Source: Lingula anatina (taxonomy: Eukaryota > Brachiopoda > Lingulata > Lingulida > Lingulidae). From it: a stretch of DNA of 64,000 bases. The stretch spans positions 17,188 through 81,187 of the forward strand of contig NW_019775404.1 of assembly GCF_001039355.2 (NCBI RefSeq), read 5' to 3'. The position numbers and the translations under genes are program-made. The notes beneath the pieces are model-generated. The model was given only the letters and a program-made list of their open reading frames with translations. It was not told the DNA's origin and made no database searches. Shown here one piece after another: positions 36,368-48,667 of the stretch. Within the stretch, counting starts at the first letter, position 1. Every line of letters begins with the position of its first letter.

Positions 36368-38839
36368 TCATGATGCCGATGTCCTAAATTTATTCCGTTT
36401 AGACTTTGTTTTTGCGGAGCGTTTTTGCCTCCTTTCTGTCTTTTCATTTGGAGCAAGAGGTTTTTGCTTAATTTGTTTTTTTGGTTTATTTGGTGACAAA
36501 GGTGCTGTTGATATTTTCTTTGGCTGGCTCTTCTTTACTGCTTTCAATGCACTGGCCCCACTGCTGATGTCTAAAATAATATAAAATAACATTTTAAACA
36601 TTTTAATAGTCCTTAAAATATTGTAGAAGCTGCACAAGTTCTCCTAACAGACCTAACTTGATATTGTATCTTGGTGGAATAACTGTCAAAGACATCCCAG
36701 CTGGTCTTGGATGGAAAACTGAAGACCTGTGGGATGTGTCTAATACAGTAATCTTTTTTAATCTAAGAAAAAAAAACTAACAAAATCAGCTACAGTGTTG
36801 TGTCAGTTTACTGCTCATATTGGTTTTTTCCATCTTACCAGGCATCACAGGAGTGACTAGTTTTCCCATCTTAGTTGGATATTTCCCAGAGAAATCCCTG
36901 CTGGTGAGAGGTACTTTCAGCATGGCATCCAATGCTGCTCTCATCTGCTTTATTTTCCGCTTTCTTTTTGCCTGCTCAAACCCATCATTTCCAATGTCGT
37001 TTTGTCTGAGGCTCAATTAAGGAACTTTTGAATATACTACCATCTTTCTAGTCTAATAAGTTCAATACATTTCCTTGCACATTAATGTGCCAGATTTTCT
37101 TTTTTTAACACAAAACCATCTGCCAATCCCCCCCCCCCCCAAAAAAAAAAAAATGCAAAAAGGTTCCTCATTATAACCATTTTCCTGTCCTCGTGAAGGT
37201 AATATAAAGGATACATATGTACATCATCCAATTCAATGTCCATCTCTTCTGCAGCTCTTCTAAACCAATCTGTCTTACTCTTATCTTTCCTACACCTGCA
37301 GGACAACAAAAACCTGGGTACATCTTAATATCACTTTTCTTTAAATGATTATATGGCAAATGGCACTTTTTTATTGAAAGGGCGGTTTATTTGCAATCAT
37401 GAGTACACTTATTGATACGAGGATCTACATAACCATGTTTTACATTCTGTCAGTTAAAACACATTCTCACCAGAACCTCCCCTTCTTTCACACCTAATGC
37501 ACTCTCAAAGCCTTTCATATTATCTTTTTCACAATTCACCTTTCCAAATATAATGACATGCATGCACCGTTGACCCAATTCCTCTGGGCGTGTGTGCATG
37601 CCTATATCTCGTGATGTGTGCATGCCCATTTCCACTTATAACATAGTTGGTGCAAGCGTGGCACTATCTGTGAAAAGATGTGAATGCAATAAATGGGTTT
37701 ACCCTGAATGCATGTCACCAGAAATAGGCACATCATTATCTGCCTATGCTGTCTTTTTCACATTTACCACAATGAAGCCTCGCTTGTAATCAGTGCCCTT
37801 GTGATATGCTTACCTGTGTTCTTCTCGATCTATTTCTTTGACCAAGTTTAGTCTGCTTTTGATTGAAGTAATTAGAGCTTGCTCCACAGGAAACACTGAC
37901 ACATCTTCATCTGAAAATACAGGAGACAATTCAACATATCTCTATTTGTTTGTGACTGCAATTCAGAATGTATCTATTGGGGGACAAGAAGGACTACTGC
38001 CAACTAGCAAGGTTTCTAAATATGACTGCAGGTCAAATTTATGCCCCACCTTGTGCACAATTTCCAACTTCGGCGACATTTTAATGCCTGCTTCAGTTAC
38101 ATGTTCTAAACATGAAATAAAACAGTCATATATAGCCAATAATATTCAAAATCCTATTAAATGTCATGTAAATAAGTTGCACCTTTAGTACTGTTAAAAG
38201 TATCTACCTCTGTTCAGAGTGTGAACTATTTTCTTGTAATTTTTCACATCTTCAGGACTCATCAACATCACACTGAGACCTTCCTTAGAAGCACGAGCAG
38301 TGCGACCACTACGATGAATGTAATTCTACAAAAAGAAATGTAAAATAAGTATATAGGTATATTTAAATGGTTCAAGTGAAAATGCCCCCTTGTTGTGTTA
38401 ATTGCATTAAAATGTTGAACGCAATTCAAATGGGATTTTCATGCTAAATTTTTCTTACTCACAAATCATTGTTTGATATTTTGTACTATTTTAATTTATT
38501 TATTTCATTCTTAACAAATGGTTTATTCAAAAGACATTTCAGAAGGAAATATGAATATCAGGAACTTTTATCTGAGGAAATTTTATAGTTTCAAAGATCA
38601 GACTTGGGAAAGACAAGTAGGTTTGCAAAATATTGAAATAAAAATGAGCTTTTGACATTTTCCAACACATATTATACCTCTGACTTTAAAATTAAAATTA
38701 ATATATTAAATGAAAGAGTAAGCAAAAGTACTTACCTCAGAAGTTCTGGGGACCTGGTAGTGAATAACATGCTCCACATTGGGAATGTCCAAACCTCGGG
38801 CAGCCACATCAGTGGCCAGCAACAGGCCATGTTTGTCAG
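36368..38839 (-). pseudogene. DDX24: Duplicate 3' part of DDX24 (last six exons), probably assembly artefact
   Basis: Exons 38736-38839, 38208-38325, 37814-37910, 37215-37295, 36839-37005 and 36368-36570 correspond one-to-one to the last six exons of the full DDX24 gene at 41215-43673. All splice sites and the TGA stop are intact. No upstream exons precede it because the segment stops at the N at 39027. Two residue differences from the other copy are visible: CAT (His) for CGC (Arg) in the exon starting 38839, and TCA (Ser) for CCA (Pro) in the exon starting 37910. The absence of damage favours an allele rather than a decayed copy. Confidence 0.85.
37128..37153. repeat. C13/A13 homopolymer pair
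   Basis: Thirteen C are followed by thirteen A. The matching place near 41980 has only six C and eight A with other changes. It is a length-variable site that helps to tell the two copies apart. Confidence 0.85.
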
Positions 38840-39026
38840 CTGAATTACAACACAGAATATGTTAAGTATATACATTAACAAGCAAGGCATGATCCTAATA
38901 TACTATTAAACCCTGTTAAACCTGGATGTTATTCATATTGGTCAGTTTTAAATAACTGCTTAATGAGATTTCAATTAGTCAAAGAAAAATTACAGTAACA
39001 AGAATGACCAAAAATCTGCATTCCAT

Positions 39027-39027
39027 N
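39027..39027. other. Single N: probable contig joint
   Basis: It follows ATTCCAT. The other copy reads the same bases up to 43860 and then continues without a break into the rest of the DDX24 gene. The 1.3-kb block starts again on the right side of the N. Confidence 0.85.
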
Positions 39028-42000
39028 TTGGTACACAGATAGTCAAGGATACTGTCCAAACCTAACTGCAAGATGTGTAAATATCTCTGGATATCGTATT
39101 TAATGTGTGCCTTCTGATTTACTTTCTGGAACCAGAATGCTGAACACACTGAACTTCATCCCTTTTTCTCAATTATTCAGTGACCTGCAGAAGTACCCAT
39201 GCTTGTCTGTAGGGCTAATTAGATCCACACCTTATTTCATAGGAGGTTGTTCCTTTAAGTGGAAGAACTGTTCATGTCTCAAAGTCTTGGAAAGTTTGTG
39301 ATAACCCCTCTATGCTCATCTTGCAGGTCAGTATTATTCAGGAGAGACGGAGGCAATCTGTGTAAATTTGCTGTCTACTAGTGTACAGAAATGACTGGAA
39401 GTAACCATTAAGTAGATGTTTGTAAAGATAAATTTTTAGATGTAGGAACAACTGAAAAGTTGATGATATATTATTTTCTTTTACTGATAGGGATATTTGC
39501 AAAATATCACAATATCTCTAGACTTATAAGTGGACTTCTAAATAGGTTCTATTTGAAAATCATAAAACAAAGTAAAATAAACTTTTGAAATGTTCAGGTA
39601 TTTCCATCATTTGATGGACCAATAAAAAAATGGCTTTTAATTTAGTCTGTCGCAGAAGTGTTAAATGCTGCTTTGCACGTTTTACTATGGGTAATGAATA
39701 AATTGTTGATAATCAAATAAAGAATATCGCTGGTATATCATTGTTAAAGCTGTGAATATGCAGGAGATGACTTATGAACTATTTTTGTAAATCACCAATT
39801 AGTGAATATTGTGATAGACTAGGCACAATCAGTTGTTTTCTATGTTAATATATCATTGGTACTATTTTATGTTATTTGTGAATTATTTTCTCTCTCCCAA
39901 GGTTCAACTGGAGAACACGTTTCTGTATTTACATTATAATTGACTTTTTTTATTGCAAGTTGAAGATTTATATATTTGAACCGCAATCAGTTGACTGGGT
40001 TAACAGAAGAAAAGTGAAGGGAGAGGAGCAGACATTGTTATTCACTGTAAAGTACAGTTGTACTACCTTCAAAGCAAGTAACTGGAAACATTTAACCAAC
40101 ATACATGTACCACAGAAAACTGAAAGGTTGTTTGATCAATATCAGATAACACTGGAACATTTTAAGTGTTCTTCTGCTTGTGAAGAGTACTTCTCAACAA
40201 ATATTGGAAAGTCTAGACATTAAATTGTGCACTTATTTATATTGATTTTAATAACAGAAATGTTTTCAGTGGAATAGCATGTAAAGTGTTCATGACTTGA
40301 ACATAAACAAGTTTTCTTATTTGCAGCTTTTTCTTTGTTACCGATTGTTGTCAAATTGCACTATTTTTCTTAATTTGAAAATGTTTGCTTGTTAGTTCTC
40401 ATAGTTATATCATGTTTAGTTTTACCAGAATCTTTATTATTATTTTGCAAAAGATGGTGAATAAATTGAATTTATATATGAACATGATATACGTAGTTGG
40501 TTTTGAATTTACAATTGTGCAACTTCTCCTCTTACTGTAATTACATTTGCTTAGTCTGGAAATATATCCTCAGATATTTTCAATTCTAACTTAAGTTTAA
40601 AGGTTGGAATATTTTGAAAAAATAGCTTCTCCCCAGAAAATGTAAATAAAGGCTATCCACCAAGACCACCAAACTGATTGCAAACCATGTCCTTAATCTT
40701 GTTTGCAAATTATTTCTTCTAAGAATAAACGGATACCAAACATTCAAAATTGTTACCACACTGATACAGAAAAGCCAGTATCATAAGAGTATAGTCCAAC
40801 CTTACTAGTAGATTTCTGCATTCAAACAATTCCACAATTTAACAAATTAATGAGAACTGTCCCATATTTATTACCTGCATTGCACTTAAATCACATCTCA
40901 TTTCACAAATCACTGCTTTTATTTAACAATTCTATTATCACATCGTGTCCTCTTCAGTACATTCTCTTGTATTGATAACAGTAGAACGGAGATCATTCTC
41001 TCCCAGAGGAATTTATTTTGGTGATATTCAAAAATTAATATCTGTTTCAGTAGGAAATGATAAGAGAGACAATTTCCTGTGGTCTTTAGCTTTGATAGGG
41101 CATTCATTTCTCATCTTTATAAATGCCAGTCAATGTCATCAATATAATCCTTTTCACTTTTCCTTTTTATTCCTGAATTGAAGCACTTGACAGTATCTGC
41201 AACAAGAATCCACATCATGATGCCGATGTCCTAAATTTATTCCGTTTAGACTTTGTTTTTGCGGAGCGTTTTTGCCTCCTCTCTGTCTTTTCATTTGGAG
41301 CAAGAGGTTTTTGCTTAATTTGTTTTTTTGGTTTATTTGGTGACAAAGGTGCTGTTGATATTTTCTTTGGCTGGCTCTTCTTTACTGCTTTCAATGCACT
41401 GGCCCCACTGCTGATGTCTAAAATAATATAAAATAACATTTTAAACATTTTAATAGTCCTTAAAATATTGTAGAAGCTGCACAAGTTCTCTTAACAGACC
41501 TAACTTGATATTGTATCTTGGTGGAATAACTGTCAAAGACATCCCAGCTGGTCTTGGATGGAAAACTGAAGACCTGTGGGATGTGTCTAATACAGTAATC
41601 TTTTTTAATCTAAGAAAAAAAACTAACAAAATCAGCTACAGTGTTGTGTCAGTTTACTGCTCATATTGGTTTTTTCCATCTTACCAGGCATCACAGGAGT
41701 GACTAGTTTTCCCATCTTAGTTGGATATTTCCCAGAGAAATCCCTGCTGGTGAGAGGTACTTTCAGCATGGCATCCAATGCTGCTCTCATCTGCTTTATT
41801 TTCCGCTTTCTTTTTGCCTGCTCAAACCCATCATTTCCAATGTCGTTTTGTCTGAGGCTCAATTAAGGAACTTTTGAATATACTAACATCTTTCTAGTCT
41901 AATAAGTTCAATACATTTCCATGCACATTAATGTGCCAGATTTTCTTTTTTAACACAAAACCATCTGCCAATTTTTCGCCCCCCAAAAAAAATAATGCAA

Positions 42001-43860
42001 AAAGGTTCCTCATTATAACCATTTTCCTGTCCTCATGAAGGTAATATAAAGGATACATATGTACATCATCCAATTCAATGTCCATCTCTTCTGCAGCTCT
42101 TCTAAACCAATCTGTCTTACTCTTATCTTTCCTACACCTGCAGGACAACAAAACATGGGTACATCTTAATATCACTTTTCTTTAAATGATTATATGGCAA
42201 ATGGCACTTTTTTATTGAAAGGGCGGTTTATTTGCAATCATGAGTACACTTATTGATACGAGGATCTGCATAACCATGTTTTACATTCTGTCAGTTAAAA
42301 CATATTCTCACCAGAACCTCCCTTTCTTTCACACCTAATGCACTCTTAAAGCCTTTCATATTATCTTTTTCACAATTCACCTTTCCAAATATAATGACAT
42401 GCATGCACCGTTAACCCAATTCCTCTGGGCGTGTGTGCATGCCTATATCTCGTGATGTGTGCATGCCCATTTCCACTTATAACATAGTTGGTGCAAGCGT
42501 GGCATTATCTGTGAAAAGATGTGAATGCAATAAATGGGTTTATCCTGCATGCATGTCACCAGAAATAGGCACATCATTATCTGCCTATGCTGTCTTTTTC
42601 ACATTTATCACAATGAAGCCTCGCTTGTTATCAGTGCCCTTGTGATATGCTTACCTGTGTTCTTCTCGATCTATTTCTTTGACCAAGTTTAGTCTGCTTT
42701 TGATTGAAGTAATTAGGGCTTGCTCCACAGGAAACACTGGCACATCTTCATCTGAAAATACAGGAGACAACGCACCATATCACTATTTGTTTGTGACTGC
42801 AATTCAGAATGTATCTATTGGGGGACAAGAAGGACTACTGCCAATTTGCAAGGTTTCTAAATATGACTGCAGGTCAAATTTATGCCTCACCTTGTGCACA
42901 ATTTCCAACTTCAGCGACATTTTAATGCCTGCTTCAGTTACACGTTCTAAACATGAAATAAAACAGTCATATATAGCCAATAATATTCAAAATCCTATTA
43001 AATGTCATGTAAATAAGTTGCACCTTTAGTACTGTTAAAAGTATCTACCTCTGTTCAGAGTGTGAACTATTTTCTTGTAATTTTTCACATCTTCAGGACT
43101 CATCAACATCACACTGAGACCTTCCTTAGAAGCACGAGCAGTGCGACCACTACGATGAATGTAATTCTACAAAAAGAAATGTAAAATAAGTATTCAGGTA
43201 TATTTAAATGGTTCAAGTGAAAATGCCCCCTTGTTGTGTTAATTGCATTAAAATGTTGAACGCAATTCAAATGGGATTTTCATGCTAAATTTTTCTTACT
43301 CACAAATCATTGTTTGATATTTTGTACTATTTTAATTAAATTATTTCATTCTTAACAAATGATGGTTTATTCAAAAGACATTTCAGAAGGAAATATGAAT
43401 ATCAGGAAATTTTATTGTTTCAAAGATCAGACTTGGGAAAGACAAGTAGGTTTGCAAAATATTGAAATAAAGCTTTTGAGCTTTTGACATTTTCCAACAC
43501 ACATATTATACCTCTGACTTTAAAATTAAAATTAATATATTAAATGAAAGAGTAAGCAAAAGTACTTACCTCAGAAGTTCTGGGGACCTGGTAGTGAATA
43601 ACATGCTCCACATTGGGAATGTCCAAACCTCGGGCAGCCACATCAGTGGCCAGCAACAGGCCGCGTTTGTCAGCTGAATTACAACACAGAATATGTTAAG
43701 TATATACATTAACAAGCAAGGCATGGTCCTAATATAATGTTAAACCCTGTTAAACCTGGATGTTATTCATATTGGTCAGTTTTAAATAACTGCTTAATGA
43801 GATTTCAATTAGTCAAAGAAAAATTACAGTAACAAGAATGACCAAAAATCTGCATTCCAT
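39028..43860. repeat. Second version of the 4.9-kb segment, continuous with the rest of DDX24
   Basis: This copy starts with the 1.3-kb block and runs without interruption into the upstream DDX24 exons, so it is probably the true arrangement. After removing the redundant contig, the dystrobrevin and DDX24 stop codons would be about 2.6 kb apart, in convergent orientation. Confidence 0.85.
41166..41171 (-). terminator. Candidate DDX24 polyadenylation signal
   Basis: On the minus strand this reads AATAAA, starting 44 bases downstream of the TGA stop at 41215-41217. Another minus-strand AATAAA lies at 40918-40923. Either could serve. Confidence 0.4.
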
Positions 43861-46800
43861 TAAAAAAAATAGTAGAAAATCCCATTCCACATACCTGCAA
43901 ACCTTTCTAAGTTCTTTAATCTTTGTCTCTGGTGCATATTGGCATGCAGTGTGAGAGGTTTACACTTGAGCAGTGTGAAGATGGAGGCCAGTCTCCGTAT
44001 ACAGTCTATACTGTTGGTAAACACAAGGGTTCTGCCAAGGTATTGGTGGAGGAAGTAATACAGGTAGGCATCCTGGGAGAAATACAAAGATGATCAATTT
44101 AAGGTCTTATGTTTATGACACACTTGCAGTATATTTGTAAATTTGAAGATAGTTTCATTGGTTTTCGATAGTTAAAGTTTTCTTTTTTTAAGAAAAATTT
44201 GTTGGCATTCCCTTCTTTTAATCTAATATGTGGATCTATCATAAATGAAAACTTTTCAACTAAAGCTAAATAGGAAAAGATATTTTACTGGAGGGAGACT
44301 GTTTAAAACCTTACAACATTGCACTAGTGGTACAAAGCTCTAAAATTGTTTAAATATTTCTTTTAGTGTATTTACTTTGGCCTTTTACATGCACAACATT
44401 ACCTTTTCTTCAGTAGAGCAAGGAATTCTGGTCTCAACTAATCTCTCTGCTGTAGCAGTCTTCCTGGTAAGATCTATGATTTTTGGCTTTTCTTTGATAC
44501 CTATATCTGCCATCAGAGACTCTGAAAGATAGGTTCACATATATCATGTGAAAGATATATTACTTAAATCTTGTCCATCTTTTAAAAGCATGTCAAGGTA
44601 TTGCAATATTTTATTGTTAGTAAATATAATTCTAAATTCTATTGATATATTTACCTACATATCTTGCATTTTTCAAATAATACCATTTTCACACGGTAAA
44701 CTTTCAAAATTTCCATTTAAAGGTTTTATTTTTTAGTTGTTTTAAAAGTACAGACCTAATTTCTGCTCTTGTGTCATTTTAAACTTCTTTTTCTTCTTTT
44801 TCATCAGTAAACGCTGAGGTACACTGTGAACAAGGGTTAATGTTGCTGAGAACACAAATGTTTGCCTCTTCTTTTTTTTCTTCTGATCACTTAAAAAATA
44901 AAAAGTTTTTTTAGCAGTCAATATAAAAGTAAATCTAATCAAGGAGTCTTTTATTACCATACCTCTTCAATATCTCTCCATTGTGGAAACTGAAAAACCA
45001 TAAACACCTATTTTAAAATAATATGCAAAACAGAACACAAGACAACACACATTCGAGAACTTACACATCTGTTATACTTTCTGAGCACATACAATACCTG
45101 TTTATCATCTCTAGGAGTGAAGACAACTCAGCAAAGTGTCCCTTCTCCACCATTCTGTCTGCTTCATCTATGACCAGGTACTTCAGGGTGTCAACTGTAG
45201 ACAGGTGGGGGTCACCCTACAGGTACAAGATGCATACCTTCAGATACTACACGCCTTACTGTTTCATTTATAAGAAAAAGGGGTTGTCATATATGCCTTT
45301 GTCAAATCAATTAAACCCTTAAACAACAAAGATTACTGTCCTTTTCTGGTCACCAGTCTCAAAACAGAAAGTTCAAAGTAAGTTTGGGAGCTACAGTTTA
45401 CAAAAAAATTAGGAATAAGTTTATTACAATGCAAATAAAATGAGAGTTTGACCAGGGCAGATCACTGGTATCAAGGTAAATGTGACATGAATACACACCT
45501 CTTTAATGAGTTCCCACAGTCTCCCAGGTGTGGCTACCACTATCTCTGGTCTCTTCTTCAGTAATCTTTCCTGCTTCTGCTGGGACATGCCACCCACTAC
45601 TACTGCTATCTAGAAATATGATTAGAGTTTGAATAGCTCTAATACAGTGAGAATGTCGACCAGAAGACATAGCTCCAGGGCTTCCACTACTACTGCTATC
45701 TAGAAACATCATAGTATGAACAGATCTATTATAGTGACAAAGGCAACTAAACAGCCCAGTCCTATGGGTTTACAAAGTCACCTGTTAGTTATATCTTATC
45801 CGATTATAATTGATAAAATAGTTAGTGCATTCATTCCAATGCATAGCTATCTAAGCAATCATTTAAAAACAAAACTGTCTAATGATTGCATGTAGCAGGA
45901 AATTAATCTGTGGAAGGCTAACTGACAAATGGTTAACATACAGTTCTATAATAAATCAAACTCTGACCTGTATATCTGTATACTTGGAAACTGCCACCAG
46001 ATGCTGTTTGACTTGCACTGCTAGTTCCCGTGTTGGTGTCAGTATCAAGGCCTCAAGTCCCCTTGGACTAAACAGAGCAGGTGCCTGCTGGGGCTCTGGC
46101 TCCAGCCAGTCAAACTGTACATCATTCAGAATTTTCACACAGCCAATGTCATCTTCCTATATGAAAATGCATAAAAATTGTGTATATGTAAAAGGTTATT
46201 TGCTGCCTTTTGTCTCATTAGCAGAACAAGAAACGCTACAAGGTGACCTGAGAGTTGTTTTGAGTTTCTAAATGATGCCAGTTTTTGATATATATAATCC
46301 AATTGAGAGAATACATGTGACACCATATGCCCTATTGCACAACATTACAGATACCTATTTTCCACAATAAAATTTCTGTAGCAATTTTGTTGATTTTTCT
46401 ACGTACAAAACCTCACCTTTAACACTGGTAGTTCATCATCTTCATCCCCAGGTGGACGATCAAAACTTCCATCTTCAGACAATTCAGAATCTGACTCTCC
46501 GAGTTCATCAACGTCATCATCATCATCATCACTACCCTCTTCATCAACAACCCCCTCCTCTTCATCTTTTTCATTATTTTCATTATCAGTGTCATTATTT
46601 TTGTCTTCACTTTCAACAGAGTCTTCTTCCTCCTCACTGTCTGAGCCATCTTTGTTATTTGTGCTTCTTTCTGATCCCAGTGACTTGGACTTGAGGATGT
46701 GGTGCAGAATTGGAATACCAAAGGCAAGAGTTTTGCCACTGCCCTGTGAAAAATGTTTGACAAAAATCTTGAAATCCATTTGAATTTCTTTTAACAGTTA

Positions 46801-48667
46801 TCACAGACTATTATTTAAAACTTTTTAACAAAAATTGATTTTAAGTGTAAGATCTGTATGCCTTAAGTAGATAACAAAATTTGTTTTATGTAAGTTAAAA
46901 TAGAATCCAATAATGAAGAGTCAAGTGACACATTTTACAAAATGTTGAAATTCCAAGATAGTCACTGGCATCTCAAAGTCAAAACCACCTATTCTCAGCA
47001 TAATAAGAGTAATATATATATATATATATATAGACAATTTGTAGGGGTAAAGGAAACAAACTTACAGTTTCAGCAGCTCCTACAATATCCATCCTATCTC
47101 TAATGGCTGATGGTAAAGCCAGTGCCTGGATTGGTGTTGGACTTGAGAAGCCCAATTCTGCAAGTGCTTCCAGAACTGGCTCAGGGACAAAAAGGTCTTT
47201 CCAGGCAGAAACATCTATAAAAAATTTGTTCAATATTTACTGTGATTCACCATTCTATAGAGAATTTCCCAACAGTTGTGAAATATATTTGACCTCTGTT
47301 GTAGGTGATTATTCTAATTAGCACTCATCAAGAATATTTAAAGTAAGCCACAATTATTATAGATAAAAATTAAATGAGTGGCATTTACCTGTTTTTGTTT
47401 CAGTAACATCCTCTTTTTGCTCCTCTTCTGTTATTTTTAGCTTCTTTTTTGGAATCTGTTCCTCAGCTTGATCACACAAAACAGAGAAATAAAACATTCA
47501 TAATATGAATATAATGAATATTTTGATTTGTCTTTGAACATCTATTAATAACTAAGGATACTGAGATGGACATCAGATTGGGAAATATGAACATCACAAG
47601 ATCAAGGAGTATCATAACAAACAACCTATAATTACTAGTTTTGTATTAATTATAAATTCTGATACCTTCTCTTCTCCTTTTTTCTGGTTTGAATTTCTTT
47701 TTATTTTCATTGCCTTTATTCTTTGAAGTGTTAAGCTTATTTTGCTTCTTTTCAGTCTTTTCATCTTGATCCTCTTCACAGGCATCAAATATTTGAGCTC
47801 CACTGACAAATTGTCCTCGTCCAATCTTGTGCTCCTTTTCTTGCAGTTCTCCTTCTTGCTTGGTATTTTTATTCTTTTGTTTCTTCTTTTTCTTCTTTTT
47901 ATCTGTGTTTTCAGTCTGAGCAGCATGTTGAATTGTTAGATTTTTATTTTCTGATGATTTAGATTTAGTTTTCCCAGATGTTTTTGGACTCTGTTTTGTT
48001 CCTTGGTGCTTCTTATCCACAACATCTTTCTTCTCTTTCTTGGTTGTCTTCTTTTTCTAAATAAAAATTCAATCTTTAAAATGCTGTAGGGGTAAAGGAA
48101 ACAAACTATTCATACTTGCATCTAATTGCTGTTCTACGTGTAAGACTGCTCACGTGTTAATCTTAACAGCAGTGTGTTTCACTCATAATATGTCAGTCAC
48201 GCTCTTGCTTTTGAGCGCTAACAGTTTCATCTTGTCTTTTTGAACTTCAGTAGAAAAAGTCAACAGTGACGATATTATTTGAAAGTCGTTCAAGAGGAAT
48301 GAAGTTCAATTACAGAGTTATAAACTACTCTTTCAACGTAAGCTCACGAATGATTTGGGTCTTTCTACTATTAAATTCTAAAATAAACACAATAAGGTGT
48401 AAGCTATGGAATGGTCTTAGGGTTGAGTTGGCAACCTGAATCAGCTGTTGGGAAAGGAGCCACATATTACTGGTACAGCTATAAAGTTAAATGTGATAAG
48501 TCTACCTTCTCAAGGTCCCCAGGTTTCTTGGAACTGTTGCTTCGAATCAGCTTGTAATCTGTTAATTCTTCCATACAAATAAACCCTTCCATACCGCCAT
48601 GGGCGAACAAGGAAGGGTCTATTTTGACTGGTTTCCATTCCCCATGTGTTTTGATGGTAGTCGCCAT
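41215..48667 (-). CDS. DDX24: ATP-dependent RNA helicase DDX24, 18 exons
   Basis: Nucleolar DEAD-box helicase linked to ribosome assembly and RNA handling. Exons in order: 48506-48667, 47666-48056, 47389-47466, 47066-47214, 46417-46743, 45968-46156, 45499-45609, 45098-45216, 44963-44989, 44756-44889, 44403-44521, 43895-44072, 43570-43673, 43049-43166, 42655-42751, 42057-42137, 41685-41851, 41215-41417. Together they give 917 codons in one frame. The start [20 protein letters not shown] matches the DDX24 N-terminus. Helicase motifs are complete: [13 protein letters not shown] (Q), AAETGSGKT (I, split by an intron), PTRELA, ATPGR, DEAD at about 486-489, SAT at about 533, [10 protein letters not shown], and HRSGRTARA at about 700. 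A lysine-rich N-terminal region and basic C-terminus fit nucleolar location. An acidic insert lies between motifs I and Ia, where DDX24 proteins carry an insertion. Confidence 0.95.
44963..44989 (-). other. 27-base microexon of DDX24
   Basis: The nine-codon exon (about SFHNGEILK) lies between the DEAD and SAT exons, where vertebrate DDX24 has a short loop (NDSQYNPK). The splice phase is the same on both sides (AG/T), so skipping it would keep the frame. Its acceptor (TTTTTCAG) and donor (GTATGG) are acceptable. Confidence 0.7.
45594..45706 (-). repeat. 90-bp local duplication of a DDX24 3' splice site
   Basis: A 23-base sequence spanning the acceptor and start of the exon 45499-45609 occurs at 45594-45616 and again, identical, at 45684-45706. 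The flanks on the intron side are also similar, so about 90 bases were duplicated. On the minus strand both copies read CTAG/ATAGCAGTAGTAGTGG. Use of the upstream copy would lead to an in-frame stop within about 26 codons, so it would act as a decoy acceptor. Confidence 0.7.
46417..46743 (-). other. DDX24 exon with Walker A end and acidic insert
   Basis: The exon opens with [20 protein letters not shown], completing motif I, and then encodes roughly 75 residues dominated by aspartate, glutamate and serine, including six consecutive aspartates. It ends DDELPVLK. The insert sits between motif I and motif Ia, where vertebrate DDX24 also has a long insert of different composition. Such inserts are usually disordered loops. 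Confidence 0.8.
47012..47032. repeat. TA dinucleotide microsatellite
   Basis: About ten TA units lie in the DDX24 intron just downstream of the exon 47066-47214. Confidence 0.85.

Larger units (their letters stand above)
34153..39026. repeat. Redundant 4.9-kb contig, alternative version of 39028-43860
   Basis: The whole segment between the two Ns is matched by 39028-43860. Differences are scattered SNPs and small indels: 28 bases near 35418-35445 are absent from the other copy at about 40288, the C/A homopolymer at 37128-37153 is much shorter in the other copy, and several third-position changes occur. It contains copy 2 of the 1.3-kb block and the last six exons of DDX24 on the minus strand. 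I infer an unmerged haplotype or contig overlap, not a biological duplication. Confidence 0.88.

Noticed and set aside
34153-43860. True tandem duplication of the DDX24 3' end
   Set aside because: Both copy borders fall exactly on N bases and one copy is fully contained in the other, as expected for unmerged contigs. I cannot exclude a real duplication without reads.
46452-46694. Histidine-rich frame on the plus strand
   Set aside because: It is the antisense shadow of the acidic DDX24 insert: GAT and GAG codons read as ATC, CAT and CTC in reverse.
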